Below are positions 42,899-51,600 of a DNA stretch of 64,000 bases, piece after piece. Origin of the DNA: SCUD01 sp036824505 (GTDB lineage: Bacteria; Pseudomonadota; Gammaproteobacteria; Steroidobacterales; Steroidobacteraceae); NCBI GenBank assembly GCA_036824505.1, contig DAITAA010000006.1, positions 62,001-126,000 of the forward strand. The letters are read 5' to 3'. Both the position numbers and the translations under genes were made by a program. The notes beneath the pieces were generated by a model, which was not told the origin of the DNA, did no database searches, and saw only the letters and a program-made list of their open reading frames with translations. Numbering within the stretch: position 1 is the stretch's first letter; each line of letters starts with the position of its first letter.

Positions 42899-43501
42899 GT
42901 GACGACCTCCGGCAGTACGCCAAGAATCCGGGTGACGCAGGCACTCTACCTGCTGGTTCTCGCGCTGGTAGCGACGAGCGATGGCCGCATACTGCAGGGC
43001 GGCTTTACGATGCTTGCCCAGGCCGCCGGATTTCTGCTGGTCGTCGCGGCCGTCCTGGGACGGCTCTGGATCACGCTCTTCATCGCTGGCCGCAAAGACG
43101 AACAGCTCGTGCGCGAGGGCCCGTTCTCCCTGTGCCGCCATCCCCTGTACCTGGGTTCCGTTGTCGGAGCGACCGGCATTGGCCTGACGACGCTTTCGCT
43201 GACCATGACGATTGCACTGCCGCTTGCGATCGGCGCGATTGTCTTCACGGCCGCCCGCCGGGAAGATGCGGCGCTGCTGTCGGCGCATGGCGAGGCCTGG
43301 CACGAATACTGCGCGTCAGTACCCGCATTCTGGCCCGACTGGTCGCAGAAGCGGATGCCTGAGTCCGTCACCGTGCCGCTGCGGATCTACCGCAAAGCCT
43401 TCCTCGATGCGGCATCCTTCCTCGGCCTGTGGCTGCTGGTCCTGGTGATCGAGCAGCTCCGTGCGGGGGGTGGCTGGCCGGCGCTTTTCCGGCTGCCCTG
43501 A
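42899..43501 (+). CDS. membrane methyltransferase of the isoprenylcysteine/phospholipid methyltransferase type
   Basis: 200 aa, GTG start. Four to five membrane segments; the SAM-binding signature of the family is visible as CRHPLYLGSVVGATGIGL followed by RREDAALLSAHGEAWHEYCASVPAFWP. Substrate unknown: bacterial members methylate lipids or other small hydrophobic molecules. 9 bp ahead of the kinase-like gene. Confidence 0.82.
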   Translation: MTTSGSTPRIRVTQALYLLVLALVATSDGRILQGGFTMLAQAAGFLLVVAAVLGRLWITLFIAGRKDEQLVREGPFSLCRHPLYLGSVVGATGIGLTTLSLTMTIALPLAIGAIVFTAARREDAALLSAHGEAWHEYCASVPAFWPDWSQKRMPESVTVPLRIYRKAFLDAASFLGLWLLVLVIEQLRAGGGWPALFRLP

Positions 43502-43510
43502 AGCGCGCTG

Positions 43511-44149
43511 ATGCAGCTACTGAAGTCCGATTTGTTCGGCCGGATGATGCTCGAACAGGAGCGCGGGCAGGCCGTCGTGGTTCGCGACCCGGGAACCGCG
43601 CGCTGGTGGCTGTCCTGGCTTGCGCGCCGCCTCTGCCATCGCGAAGCGCAGGCCCTGTCCCGGCTCGACGGCCTTCCGGGCACGCCGCGACTGCTCGGGG
43701 TCGAAGCCGACTGCCTGCGCCGCGAATGGATTGAAGGCCGCCCGATGCAGCTCGCAAGTCCGCGCAATCCCGACTACTTCCGCCGCGCTCACCGGTTGGT
43801 CGCGGCGCTGCACCGGCGGGGCGTGGCGCACAACGACCTCGCGAAGGAGCCGAACTGGCTGGTCACCCCGCTTGGCGCGCCGGCACTTGTGGACTTCCAG
43901 CTTGCCACGGTGTCGAAGCGGCGCGGCCGGCTGTTCCGCATGCTGGCGCGAGAGGACCTGCGGCACCTTCTGAAGCACAAGCGCAGCTATTGCCCGGAGC
44001 GGCTGACGGCTCGCGAGCGACGCATCCTCGCGACTCCGGCACCGGTGTCGCGCCTGTGGATGGCGACCGGCAAACCCGTGTACTGGTTCATCACGCGCAG
44101 GTTGCTGGGCTGGGCGGATCGCGAGGGCGCCGGCGACCGCCGGTTCTAG
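43511..44149 (+). CDS. RIO-like small protein/lipopolysaccharide kinase
   Basis: 212 aa. Kinase catalytic loop HNDLAKEPNWLV and metal site VDFQLA (DFQ in place of DFG); upstream, EREAQ-type segment HREAQALSRLDGLPGTPRLLG serves as the N-lobe. The short form resembles RIO1/Kdo-kinase-like proteins of Gammaproteobacteria. Substrate unknown; probably cotranscribed with the upstream methyltransferase. Confidence 0.75.
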   Translation: MQLLKSDLFGRMMLEQERGQAVVVRDPGTARWWLSWLARRLCHREAQALSRLDGLPGTPRLLGVEADCLRREWIEGRPMQLASPRNPDYFRRAHRLVAALHRRGVAHNDLAKEPNWLVTPLGAPALVDFQLATVSKRRGRLFRMLAREDLRHLLKHKRSYCPERLTARERRILATPAPVSRLWMATGKPVYWFITRRLLGWADREGAGDRRF

Positions 44150-44159
44150 GGAAGTGCAT

Positions 44160-44188
44160 TTGGCGCGCCGGCACGGATTCGCTATCGT
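44160..44188 (+). promoter_or_regulatory. promoter of the 81-aa gene
   Basis: TTGGCG (44160-44165), 17-bp spacer, TATCGT (44183-44188); the ATG is 6 nt downstream with no Shine-Dalgarno: a strong leaderless candidate. Confidence 0.6.
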
Positions 44189-44194
44189 GACGTC

Positions 44195-44440
44195 ATGGGC
44201 ATATCGAACGAACACAACCTGAGCGCACCGCTCCCCGCGGCGCGGCCATTCGGCATCCGGGTCCGGCTGAGGCCAGGCGACCCGTTTACGAAGCTGGTCG
44301 GCCCGGACTGGCAGACGTTGCATTGGTTTGGGAGCGTGCGGGAACGCGATGCAGTGCTTGCCGACATGGCGAGCCGGCATCTTTATTCACGCCGCGGCGA
44401 CGAGCCTTCGATCGTCCTTGAAGAAATCGAGCAGGCCTAG
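44195..44440 (+). CDS. small conserved-looking hypothetical protein
   Basis: 81 aa, cytoplasmic, no membrane segment. Sequence features: GDPFTKLVGPDWQTLHWFGS and RERDAVLADMASRHLYSRRGD, an alpha/beta pattern with a C-terminal acidic end. I do not recognise the family. Its own promoter and codon use argue for a real gene. It shares CTAG with the stop of the convergent patatin gene. Confidence 0.7.
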   Translation: MGISNEHNLSAPLPAARPFGIRVRLRPGDPFTKLVGPDWQTLHWFGSVRERDAVLADMASRHLYSRRGDEPSIVLEEIEQA

Positions 44441-46662
44441 CGCGCGCGGCCCAGCAACAGGTAGAAGCTGCGCCCACCGAACTCGTCCACACCGGCGGCG
44501 AGATAGATCGGGCCCAGGAAGGTATCGAAGCCCAGGAAAGCCGCACCATTGAGACGCGCGGAGTCGAAATCAATATCGCTGCGCCGCGCCCATACATTTC
44601 CGATCTCGATCGACACGCCGGCATAGGTCGGCATGCTCAGGAACCCTTCACCGCCGCTGCCGATGCGCCGATAGTAGAGTGCGCGCGCAATGCCGAAATG
44701 CGGGCCGCTCAGCGATCCGGCTGGCAGGCCCGACAGGTTGAACAACCCGCCCAGCGAATAGAAGTCCTGGACCGCGTCCAGCGGACCCGATACGACGGCA
44801 CCGGCCGTGGTCCACAACAATACGGTGCTTCGATCCCAGGAATGCGCCAGCATCCAGTCGAAGGAGATCCGGTCCGCGCTGCCGTCCGCGCCCAGCCCCT
44901 TGCGCGAACCGTTCCACTGCAATGTCAACGATTCGCCATGCCGCGGGAAATAGACGTCATCCAGCCCGTCCAGCGTGAAGCGCGAGTACATCTCGCCGCG
45001 TTGGAAGTTCGATGTTGGCGGCAGGTCCGGATTCGCAGGATCGCCGACCAGCAACCGCTGGTCACCCTGGCCACGGATCAGGCCGAGGCGCAATTCACCC
45101 CAGTTGCCGAACTCGCGACCGACATCCAGCCCCGCTTCCTGGTTGCGCAAACGGTAGGTTGCGAGCCGCTGGTCTTCGGAAATGATGTCGAAGTTTCGCC
45201 GCTCGACCAGCAGCCGCGGGGCGACGAACCAGTTCCAGGCATAACCGATCGGCTGGTAGAACTCCGTGCTGAAGCGTGGACTCGCTCCGACACGCAGGTC
45301 CGACTGCCACTCGGCACCGTACTTGTTGACCTCGGTCACCTGGACCCGGATGCCGGCATTGAAGCTGTTGGAGCCTTCGAAGTCGTCCTGCAGCTCGAAA
45401 ACGAACCGGACGTAGTTCGGTCCCCAGCTCTTGCGGCGGGCGGCTACCTCGATGCCCTCTGCCTCGTGATCCCGGACGATTCTGTAATCGAGCGATTCGA
45501 AGTTATCGTCGCCGTACAGACGCGACATGCGTTGCTCCAGCGTGCCGGGATCCAGTCTTTTCCCGACCACCGGCGCGAGTTCCGTCTCGATGCGATCGCG
45601 ATAACGGCCGGATTTGGCGTCAACTCGAACGAACCGGACCTCCGGGAGTTCCGGCTTGGCGGCTGCCCGAGCGGCGACGAATTGCCGCCACTGTGCATCG
45701 TCGACACGGAGCGCAGCCAGACGTGTCGCCTGCCCGCGCGCACCGTCGATGCCTAGCGCGATCGTGCGGTCGATGACCGTGAAATCGACCGATCGCATGA
45801 CGCCAAACTGTGGCTCGATCAGCACGTCTCCATCCACGAGCAGTTCGCGCTGCCGGTCGGTTTCGCGCTGCATCATGATGGTGAGCATCTGGTTGGAAAC
45901 CGCGAGCGCCGAATTGAGTTCGCGGCGATCAACCGGCTGCGATCCGACATCCACTGCAATGACGATGTCGACACCCATTTCCTTGGCGACATCCACCGGC
46001 AGGTTTTCGACCAGGCCGCCGTCAACGAGCAGCCGGCCATTCAACTCGACCGGCGCGAACACGCCGGGCGCGGACATGCTGGCACGCATGGACTCGGTCA
46101 GGTCACCGTCCGCAAGCACGCAGCGATCGCCGGTCTCGAGGTCGGTCGCGATCGCACGAAAGCGGGTTGGCAGCCTGTCAAAGTCAGTCACGGCTGCGAC
46201 CGCGATGGTTTCGCGGCGCAGGATCTGCGCCAGTTTCTGTCCCTGGATGAGGCCGCGTGGCATGCGGAACCTGCCGGCCTTCAGGCCAAGCGGGAAGCGG
46301 ACCAGGAATTCGCGATCATCCTGCTTGCGCCGGGGGCTCAGGTCGCTGCGCGGCGGGCGATCGCTGAATGCGGAATTCCAGTCGACCGACCGCACCAGCG
46401 AATCGATTTCCGCCGCCGTCATTCCCGAGGCGTAGAGGCCGCCGATAACTGCGCCCATGCTGGTGCCTGCGATCGCATCCACCGGCACGTGCAGCTCATC
46501 GAGCACTTTGAGCACGCCGACATGTGCAAGGCCACGCGCACCGCCACCGGACAGCACGAGTCCGATGCGCGGGCGCGGCGCCGGTTCGTCAGCAGGCGCC
46601 TGCTGCGCCAGGGCGGGTGCGGCGATCAGCAGGCAGAGCGTGAGCGTGCTTAGTCGGGACAT
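44437..46662 (-). CDS. patatin-like phospholipase with POTRA and BamA-type barrel (PlpD-like, type Vd secretion)
   Basis: 741 aa. Signal peptide (LTLCLLIAAPALAQ), patatin domain with oxyanion GGGARG, nucleophile Ser68 in GTSMG and the dyad aspartate in LVDGGLVENLPVDV; then a POTRA-like domain (about 315-390: VRFVRVDAKSGRYRDRI) and a 16-strand Omp85-type barrel to the end SFYLLLGRAR. This is the layout of PlpD: the barrel exports its own lipase. ATG 46662 chosen for the signal peptide; in-frame ATG 46713 is upstream. Confidence 0.92.
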   Translation of the reverse strand: MSRLSTLTLCLLIAAPALAQQAPADEPAPRPRIGLVLSGGGARGLAHVGVLKVLDELHVPVDAIAGTSMGAVIGGLYASGMTAAEIDSLVRSVDWNSAFSDRPPRSDLSPRRKQDDREFLVRFPLGLKAGRFRMPRGLIQGQKLAQILRRETIAVAAVTDFDRLPTRFRAIATDLETGDRCVLADGDLTESMRASMSAPGVFAPVELNGRLLVDGGLVENLPVDVAKEMGVDIVIAVDVGSQPVDRRELNSALAVSNQMLTIMMQRETDRQRELLVDGDVLIEPQFGVMRSVDFTVIDRTIALGIDGARGQATRLAALRVDDAQWRQFVAARAAAKPELPEVRFVRVDAKSGRYRDRIETELAPVVGKRLDPGTLEQRMSRLYGDDNFESLDYRIVRDHEAEGIEVAARRKSWGPNYVRFVFELQDDFEGSNSFNAGIRVQVTEVNKYGAEWQSDLRVGASPRFSTEFYQPIGYAWNWFVAPRLLVERRNFDIISEDQRLATYRLRNQEAGLDVGREFGNWGELRLGLIRGQGDQRLLVGDPANPDLPPTSNFQRGEMYSRFTLDGLDDVYFPRHGESLTLQWNGSRKGLGADGSADRISFDWMLAHSWDRSTVLLWTTAGAVVSGPLDAVQDFYSLGGLFNLSGLPAGSLSGPHFGIARALYYRRIGSGGEGFLSMPTYAGVSIEIGNVWARRSDIDFDSARLNGAAFLGFDTFLGPIYLAAGVDEFGGRSFYLLLGRAR

Positions 46663-46716
46663 CTCGGGGATCCATCCGGCCCGCCCGATCGTAGCACGCG
46701 CCTGGCCCGGCATTAT

Positions 46717-46935
46717 TCAGCAGCATCTGCGGACGCCTTGCCAGCGAGCGGTCAGATCGGCCCGGAAGAACTGCTCACGCGACATCGGCGGAATCTCGGG
46801 GTGATTTGCGCGCAGGTGCGCAAGGTATTGCTCGTAGGCCAGCAGGCCCGATGCGCCCCTGACGATGTCGCGAAATCGCGAGCCGAGCCTTGCAGGGATG
46901 TGACAGATCGCTTTCAGGATTGACCGATCAGGCAT
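46717..46935 (-). CDS. yjiX: YbdD/YjiX-family small protein
   Basis: 72 aa, with the family text MSREQFFRADLTARWQGVRRCC at its end and a YLAHLRANHPEIPP core. These proteins are always encoded after CstA/BtsT and are thought to assist it. Start ATG 46935 overlaps the cstA end by 8 bp and has GGGAG upstream. Confidence 0.9.
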   Translation of the reverse strand: MPDRSILKAICHIPARLGSRFRDIVRGASGLLAYEQYLAHLRANHPEIPPMSREQFFRADLTARWQGVRRCC

Positions 46936-48982
46936 CGGTGACTCCCGCGTACTGCGTACGCTGGTACGGCGCTTCTGCGGCCGGAGTGAGGGGTTCCCCG
47001 CGATACGCGCGCCAGCCAACCCGCAGCATGTCGAGAATTACGGCCCACAGCACCAGCAGGAAGAATGCGGTCAGCGCCGCGTCGACCCGCAGATTGACCA
47101 TGAGCTTTCCCGCGACGGCCGCCTTGTCCGCGTCCAGCGCGCCGGCCCCCAGTTTTCCGGCAAGATCCGCCGCGCCGGCGAGAAAGCCCACCTTGGGATC
47201 CGTGCTGAACAATTTCTGCCAGGCCGCCGTCGATGTCACGACAGCCAGCCACGCGAGCGGAACCCCGGTGACCCAGCAATGGCGCGCACGACCGGTCTTG
47301 ATGAAAATCGCCGTTGCAATGGTCAGCGCGATGCCCGCGAGCATCTGGTTCGCGATGCCGAACAGCGGCCACAGGATGTTGATGCCGCCATAAGGGTCGA
47401 TGACGCCGACATACAGGAAATAACCCCAGCCGGTCACCACCAGCGCGCTCGCCAGGATCACCGAGGGATACCAGGACGTGCGGCCGAGCGGCTCCCAGAA
47501 CTGCCCGAGTGCATCCTGCACCATGAAGCGTCCGACGCGCGTACCCGCGTCGAGCGTGGTCAGGATGAATACCGCCTCGAACATGATCGCAAAGTGGTAC
47601 CAGACCGCGAGCAGACGGGCCCCGAAGACGCTCGAAAAAATGCTCGCCATGCCGACGGCGAGTGATGGCGCGCCCCCGGTACGTGCAAAAAGTGTCGCCT
47701 CGCCGACTTCATTCGCAAGCGCCTGCATCTGATCCATCGTCACCGGAAAGCCCCAGGACGTCAGCGTCGCGACTGCAGCAGCCGGCGTTCCCCCGAGCGC
47801 CGCCAGCGAGCTGTTGATCGCAAAGTACACGCCGGGATCCAGCAGTGTCGCCGCAATCATCGCCATGATCGCGACGAAGGACTCGAGCATCATCGAGCCG
47901 TAGCCCACGAGCCGCACGTCGGCCTCGGTGCGGATGAGTTTCGGCGTCGTGCCGCTTGCGATGAGTGAATGGAAACCGGAGATCGCGCCGCAGGCGATCG
48001 TGATGAACACGAATGGAAACAGCTTTCCGGAAAATATCGGGCCTGTGCCATCGATGAAACGCGTGAGCGCGGGCATCTTGAGTTCGGGCTGCATGACCAG
48101 GATCGCGATCGCAAGCAGCATGACCGTGCCGAGCTTCAGGAATGTGGACAGGTAATCCCGCGGCGCGAGCAGCATCCAGACCGGCAGGATCGCGGCGCAG
48201 AACCCGTAACCCATCACGAACCAGGCGAGTGCGGGGCCATCGTGATCGAACCACACGCGAAGCACCGGGTGATGATCGACCCAGCCGCCCCCGACGACGG
48301 CGAACAACAGGAGCGCAATGCCGATAGCCGAGCCCTCGACGACGCGGCCCGGCCGGATGCCGCGCATGTAGAACCCGACCAGCATGGCGATCGGTATGGT
48401 CGCGAACACCGTGGCACTGGCCCAGGGGCTGTGCTTCATCGCGTTCACGACCACGAGGCCAAGCACCGCGATCAGGATGATCATGATCGCCAGCGTGCCG
48501 AACAATGCCGCGAAACCGCCGACGGGTCCGAGTTCATCGCGCGCCATCTGGCCGAGCGAGCGGCCATTGCGCCGCGTCGAGAGAAACAGGATCACCATGT
48601 CCTGGACGCAGCCGCCGATCACGGATCCGATCAGGATCCAGAGCGTGCCGGGCAGGTAACCGAACTGGGCGGCGAGCGTGGGTCCGATCAGCGGCCCGGG
48701 CCCGGCGATCGCCGCAAAGTGATGCCCGAATACGACCCAGCGCGGGGTCGGCACGAAATCGCGGCCATTGTCGAGCCGCTCTGCCGGTGTGGCACGGGTG
48801 GCATCCGTGGCGAGCACCCTGGCCGTGATCCAGGCCGCGTAGAACCGATAACCGATCGTGTAGAGGCAGGCCGCCGCCGTCAGCAGCCAGATGGCATTGA
48901 TGGGCTCGCCGCGATGGAGCGCGATGCCGGATACGGCCAGGGCCCCGATGACCGCCAACGCAATGCCGATCAGCTTCTGCAT
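46928..48982 (-). CDS. cstA: CstA/BtsT-type pyruvate or peptide transporter
   Basis: 684 aa polytopic inner-membrane carrier with CstA signatures (VVFGHHFAAIAGPGPLIGPTLAAQFG, SVIGGCVQDMVILFLSTRRNGRSLG in pieces). Family members import pyruvate by proton symport or are induced by carbon starvation. ATG 48982 is used because the family begins MQKLIG; upstream residues lack a signal. Confidence 0.93.
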   Translation of the reverse strand: MQKLIGIALAVIGALAVSGIALHRGEPINAIWLLTAAACLYTIGYRFYAAWITARVLATDATRATPAERLDNGRDFVPTPRWVVFGHHFAAIAGPGPLIGPTLAAQFGYLPGTLWILIGSVIGGCVQDMVILFLSTRRNGRSLGQMARDELGPVGGFAALFGTLAIMIILIAVLGLVVVNAMKHSPWASATVFATIPIAMLVGFYMRGIRPGRVVEGSAIGIALLLFAVVGGGWVDHHPVLRVWFDHDGPALAWFVMGYGFCAAILPVWMLLAPRDYLSTFLKLGTVMLLAIAILVMQPELKMPALTRFIDGTGPIFSGKLFPFVFITIACGAISGFHSLIASGTTPKLIRTEADVRLVGYGSMMLESFVAIMAMIAATLLDPGVYFAINSSLAALGGTPAAAVATLTSWGFPVTMDQMQALANEVGEATLFARTGGAPSLAVGMASIFSSVFGARLLAVWYHFAIMFEAVFILTTLDAGTRVGRFMVQDALGQFWEPLGRTSWYPSVILASALVVTGWGYFLYVGVIDPYGGINILWPLFGIANQMLAGIALTIATAIFIKTGRARHCWVTGVPLAWLAVVTSTAAWQKLFSTDPKVGFLAGAADLAGKLGAGALDADKAAVAGKLMVNLRVDAALTAFFLLVLWAVILDMLRVGWRAYRGEPLTPAAEAPYQRTQYAGVTDA

Positions 48983-49029
48983 GCCAGTCCCCCGCGGGGT
49001 TCGCCGCGACAATCTAGCGCATCCTCGCC

Positions 49030-49035
49030 GATAAT
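49030..49035 (+). promoter_or_regulatory. -10 box of the second TonB receptor
   Basis: GATAAT lies 7 nt before the GTG start; CGCAGCC between them has no Shine-Dalgarno. A partial -35 GCGACA lies 18 bp upstream. Suggests a leaderless mRNA. Confidence 0.45.
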
Positions 49036-49042
49036 CGCAGCC

Positions 49043-51097
49043 GTGCCCAAGCCAGCCGGTATTTCCGCCGCGATTTCACTGCTCGCGATGCTACATGCGC
49101 CAGCGGCGGAGTCGCTCGACGAGGTGATCGTCACGGCCACGCGAAGCCCGCTCGCAATCATGGACTATCCGGGCAGCGCGACACGCGTCGAAGCCGGCGC
49201 AATCTGGCTGACCGGCCCGACGCATTCCTCAGAACTCCTGAACCGCGCGCCCGGGACGATGATCCAGCGCGGCAGCGGACAGGAATCGCTGACGGCGTTG
49301 CGCTCGCCCGTGCTGACGGGCGCCGGCGCCTGCGGCGCCGTGCTGGTACTCGAAGACAGCATTCCGATCCGGCCGGTCGGGTCCTGCAATGTCAATGAAC
49401 TCTTCGAGGTCAACGTCGAGCAGGCCGCGGCCGTCGAAATTCTTCGCGGGCCCGGCAGCGCATTATTTGGATCAAGCGCGGTGCACGGCATCATCAACAT
49501 CATTCCGCCGCTGCCGGACCAGTTGCCGGCAATCGGCGTCGCGCTGGAGGCCGGCAACGACGCCTACCGGCGCATCCGGTTCATGGCTTCCGACGAATCG
49601 GGTCGACGGGGACGCGGCGTCGCATTGCATGCAACCGACGATGGCGGCTGGCGGGAATCTTCTGGTTTCACGGAGCAGAAGCTGAATGCCGTAATGACGC
49701 AGCCGCTCTACACCGGTGAGCTGACGTTGCGACTGTCGGCGACGAATCTCGACCAGCAGACTGCCGGTTTCATCGTCGGTGAAGACGCTTATCGCGACGC
49801 GGCGCTGGCGCGTTCGAATCCGAATCCCGAGGCCTATCGAAAGGCGCAAAGCGGGCGATTCACGGTCCGCTACCGGAACGGCTCCGGTCTCGAACTGCGC
49901 GGTTACCTGCGCAGTTCGCGCATGGACTTCCTGCAGCACTTCCTGCTCGGTCAGCCGGTCGAAGAGAATGGCCAGGACAGCGCCGGGCTCCTTTTCTCGC
50001 AGGCTTTCGCAGATGTTGCCGGCGGTGAGCTGCTGCTCGGTGCCGACTCGGAGCTCGCGGCCAGCAAGCTGCTGCAATTCCAGGACGGCCCGACCACCGG
50101 CGGCACGCCGGCGGCGAATGCCATCCGCCCCGCCGGCCGCCACTACGACTATGACGTGGACTCACGGGTACTTGCAGCCTACGCACAGTGGCGGCGGACG
50201 TTTGCATCGACCTGGTCGCTCGAAGCCGGAGCACGGCTCGAGCAGGTTGGCTACGACTACGACAATCACATGATCGACGGCAACACCGACGAGAATGGCG
50301 TGCCCTGCACGGGTGGCTGCCTCTATTCTCGGCCGGCCGATCGTTCCGATGACTTTGCCAATTTCGCGCCGCGACTGGGCCTCGTCTGGCGGCCTGCCGA
50401 GGGCATCGCCGCATACCTTGCGCTGGCCAGCGGCTTCCGCGCGCCGGAAGTCACCGAACTCTACCGCCTTCAGCGCCAGCAGTCTGTCGCCGGTCTCGAC
50501 TCCGAACGCGCCGACGCTGTCGAACTCGGGTTGCGCTGGCGCGGCGCGTCAGCTGCACTGGATCTCGCCGCATTCACGATGGACAAGCGCAACGTGATCC
50601 TGCGCGACTCCGCGGGTTTCAACGTCAGCGACGGACGCACGCGGCACCAGGGTCTCGAGTACGACTTCGACTGGGGCTTCGCCGGGCGATGGACAATTGC
50701 CGGCAGCGGAACGATCGCAAGGCACGAATACCGGTTCACGGCGGCTGTCGAACAAGGTGAGCAGATCACATCGGGAAATGACGTCGATACGGCGCCGCGC
50801 GAGATTCATTCGCTCTGGCTGCGACATGATGCAGCGACGCTCGCCGCGGAGCTTGAGTGGCTGCATGTGGGCCGCTACTGGGCCAACGCCGCCAATACGG
50901 CGCGCTATGATGGCCACGATCTCCTGAACCTGCGACTATCCTGGCAGCTTCGCTCCGCCTGGACCATTGCAATGCGCGTGACGAACCTGCTCGATGCCGA
51001 ATACGCCGACCGCGCCGATTTCGCATTCGGCAACTATCGTTACTTTCCAGGCCGGGGCCGCGCAGCTTTCGTCGAGCTGGCCTGGCGGGAGGACTGA
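49043..51097 (+). CDS. TonB-dependent outer-membrane receptor (BtuB/siderophore type)
   Basis: 684 aa from GTG 49043: short signal peptide (AISLLAMLHAPAAE), TonB-box-like LDEVIVTATRSP, plug with VEILRGPGSALFGSSAVHGIINI, a barrel, and the aromatic C-terminus. Closest in feel to cobalamin/siderophore receptors; ligand not known. The 358-codon open frame upstream is only an antisense reflection of cstA. The YdcZ gene follows after 4 bp. Confidence 0.87.
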   Translation: MPKPAGISAAISLLAMLHAPAAESLDEVIVTATRSPLAIMDYPGSATRVEAGAIWLTGPTHSSELLNRAPGTMIQRGSGQESLTALRSPVLTGAGACGAVLVLEDSIPIRPVGSCNVNELFEVNVEQAAAVEILRGPGSALFGSSAVHGIINIIPPLPDQLPAIGVALEAGNDAYRRIRFMASDESGRRGRGVALHATDDGGWRESSGFTEQKLNAVMTQPLYTGELTLRLSATNLDQQTAGFIVGEDAYRDAALARSNPNPEAYRKAQSGRFTVRYRNGSGLELRGYLRSSRMDFLQHFLLGQPVEENGQDSAGLLFSQAFADVAGGELLLGADSELAASKLLQFQDGPTTGGTPAANAIRPAGRHYDYDVDSRVLAAYAQWRRTFASTWSLEAGARLEQVGYDYDNHMIDGNTDENGVPCTGGCLYSRPADRSDDFANFAPRLGLVWRPAEGIAAYLALASGFRAPEVTELYRLQRQQSVAGLDSERADAVELGLRWRGASAALDLAAFTMDKRNVILRDSAGFNVSDGRTRHQGLEYDFDWGFAGRWTIAGSGTIARHEYRFTAAVEQGEQITSGNDVDTAPREIHSLWLRHDAATLAAELEWLHVGRYWANAANTARYDGHDLLNLRLSWQLRSAWTIAMRVTNLLDAEYADRADFAFGNYRYFPGRGRAAFVELAWRED

Positions 51098-51101
51098 GAT
51101 C

Positions 51102-51545
51102 ATGTACTACGCTGCGATGATCGTGACTTCACTGGTCGGCGCGTCTCTCGCCGTTCAGATCGGCGTCAATGCAACGATGCGCCAGTACGTCGGCTCGCCG
51201 ATGGCAGCTGCCCTGATCAACTTCGCAGTCGGCACGCTGGTGTTGTTCCTGATCGTCCTGCTGGGCCGCGGATCCCTGCCCGCGCTTGCGCAGGCGGGTG
51301 ATGCGCCCTGGTGGGCCTGGAGTGCGGGCCTGCTGGGTGCCATGTTCATCGCCGCCTCGACCGCATTCGGACCGCTGATCGGTGGTGCCACATTTCTGGC
51401 GCTGCTGGTCACCGGGCAGATGATCGCCGCGCTCGCCATCGATCACTACGGCGTGCTGGGATTTCCGGTACGCGCCGTGGACGGCTGGCGCGTCGCCGGC
51501 GCATTGCTGGTGATCAGCGGCGTATTCCTGCTGGCGCGCCGCTAA
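51102..51545 (+). CDS. YdcZ/DUF606-family membrane transporter
   Basis: 147 aa with four to five membrane helices (LVGASLAVQIGVNATMRQYVG, AAALINFAVGTLVLFLIVLL, GATFLALLVTGQMIAALAIDHYG). Members are half-size relatives of DMT exporters and usually act in pairs; here only one copy is present. GGAGG 11 nt upstream supports ATG 51102. Confidence 0.85.
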   Translation: MYYAAMIVTSLVGASLAVQIGVNATMRQYVGSPMAAALINFAVGTLVLFLIVLLGRGSLPALAQAGDAPWWAWSAGLLGAMFIAASTAFGPLIGGATFLALLVTGQMIAALAIDHYGVLGFPVRAVDGWRVAGALLVISGVFLLARR

Positions 51546-51546
51546 A

Positions 51547-51599
51547 AAAGGGGACGCGCCCCTTTTTCCAGAAACGGCAAAAAGGGGCGCGTCCCCTTT
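51547..51599. repeat. nested perfect inverted repeat / bidirectional terminator
   Basis: Two perfectly complementary 21-bp arms (51547-51567 and 51579-51599) surround an 11-nt loop. Each arm is itself a small hairpin (GGGG-ACGCG-CCCC with A and T runs on its flanks), so either one large or two small hairpins can form. It fills the gap between convergent ydcZ and aguA and ends in T-runs on both strands, so it should terminate both. Its palindromic GGGG/CCCC form with A/T runs resembles dispersed repeats of other Gammaproteobacteria. Confidence 0.85.
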
Positions 51600-51600
51600 C

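Noticed and set aside
47969..49042. 358-codon N-terminal extension of the second TonB receptor
   Set aside because: It is antisense to cstA, has an Arg/Asp/His-rich low-complexity translation, and the real signal peptide starts at GTG 49043.
51547..51599. CRISPR repeat or insertion-sequence end
   Set aside because: Only one inverted pair, no spacers, no direct target duplication and no transposase frame nearby.
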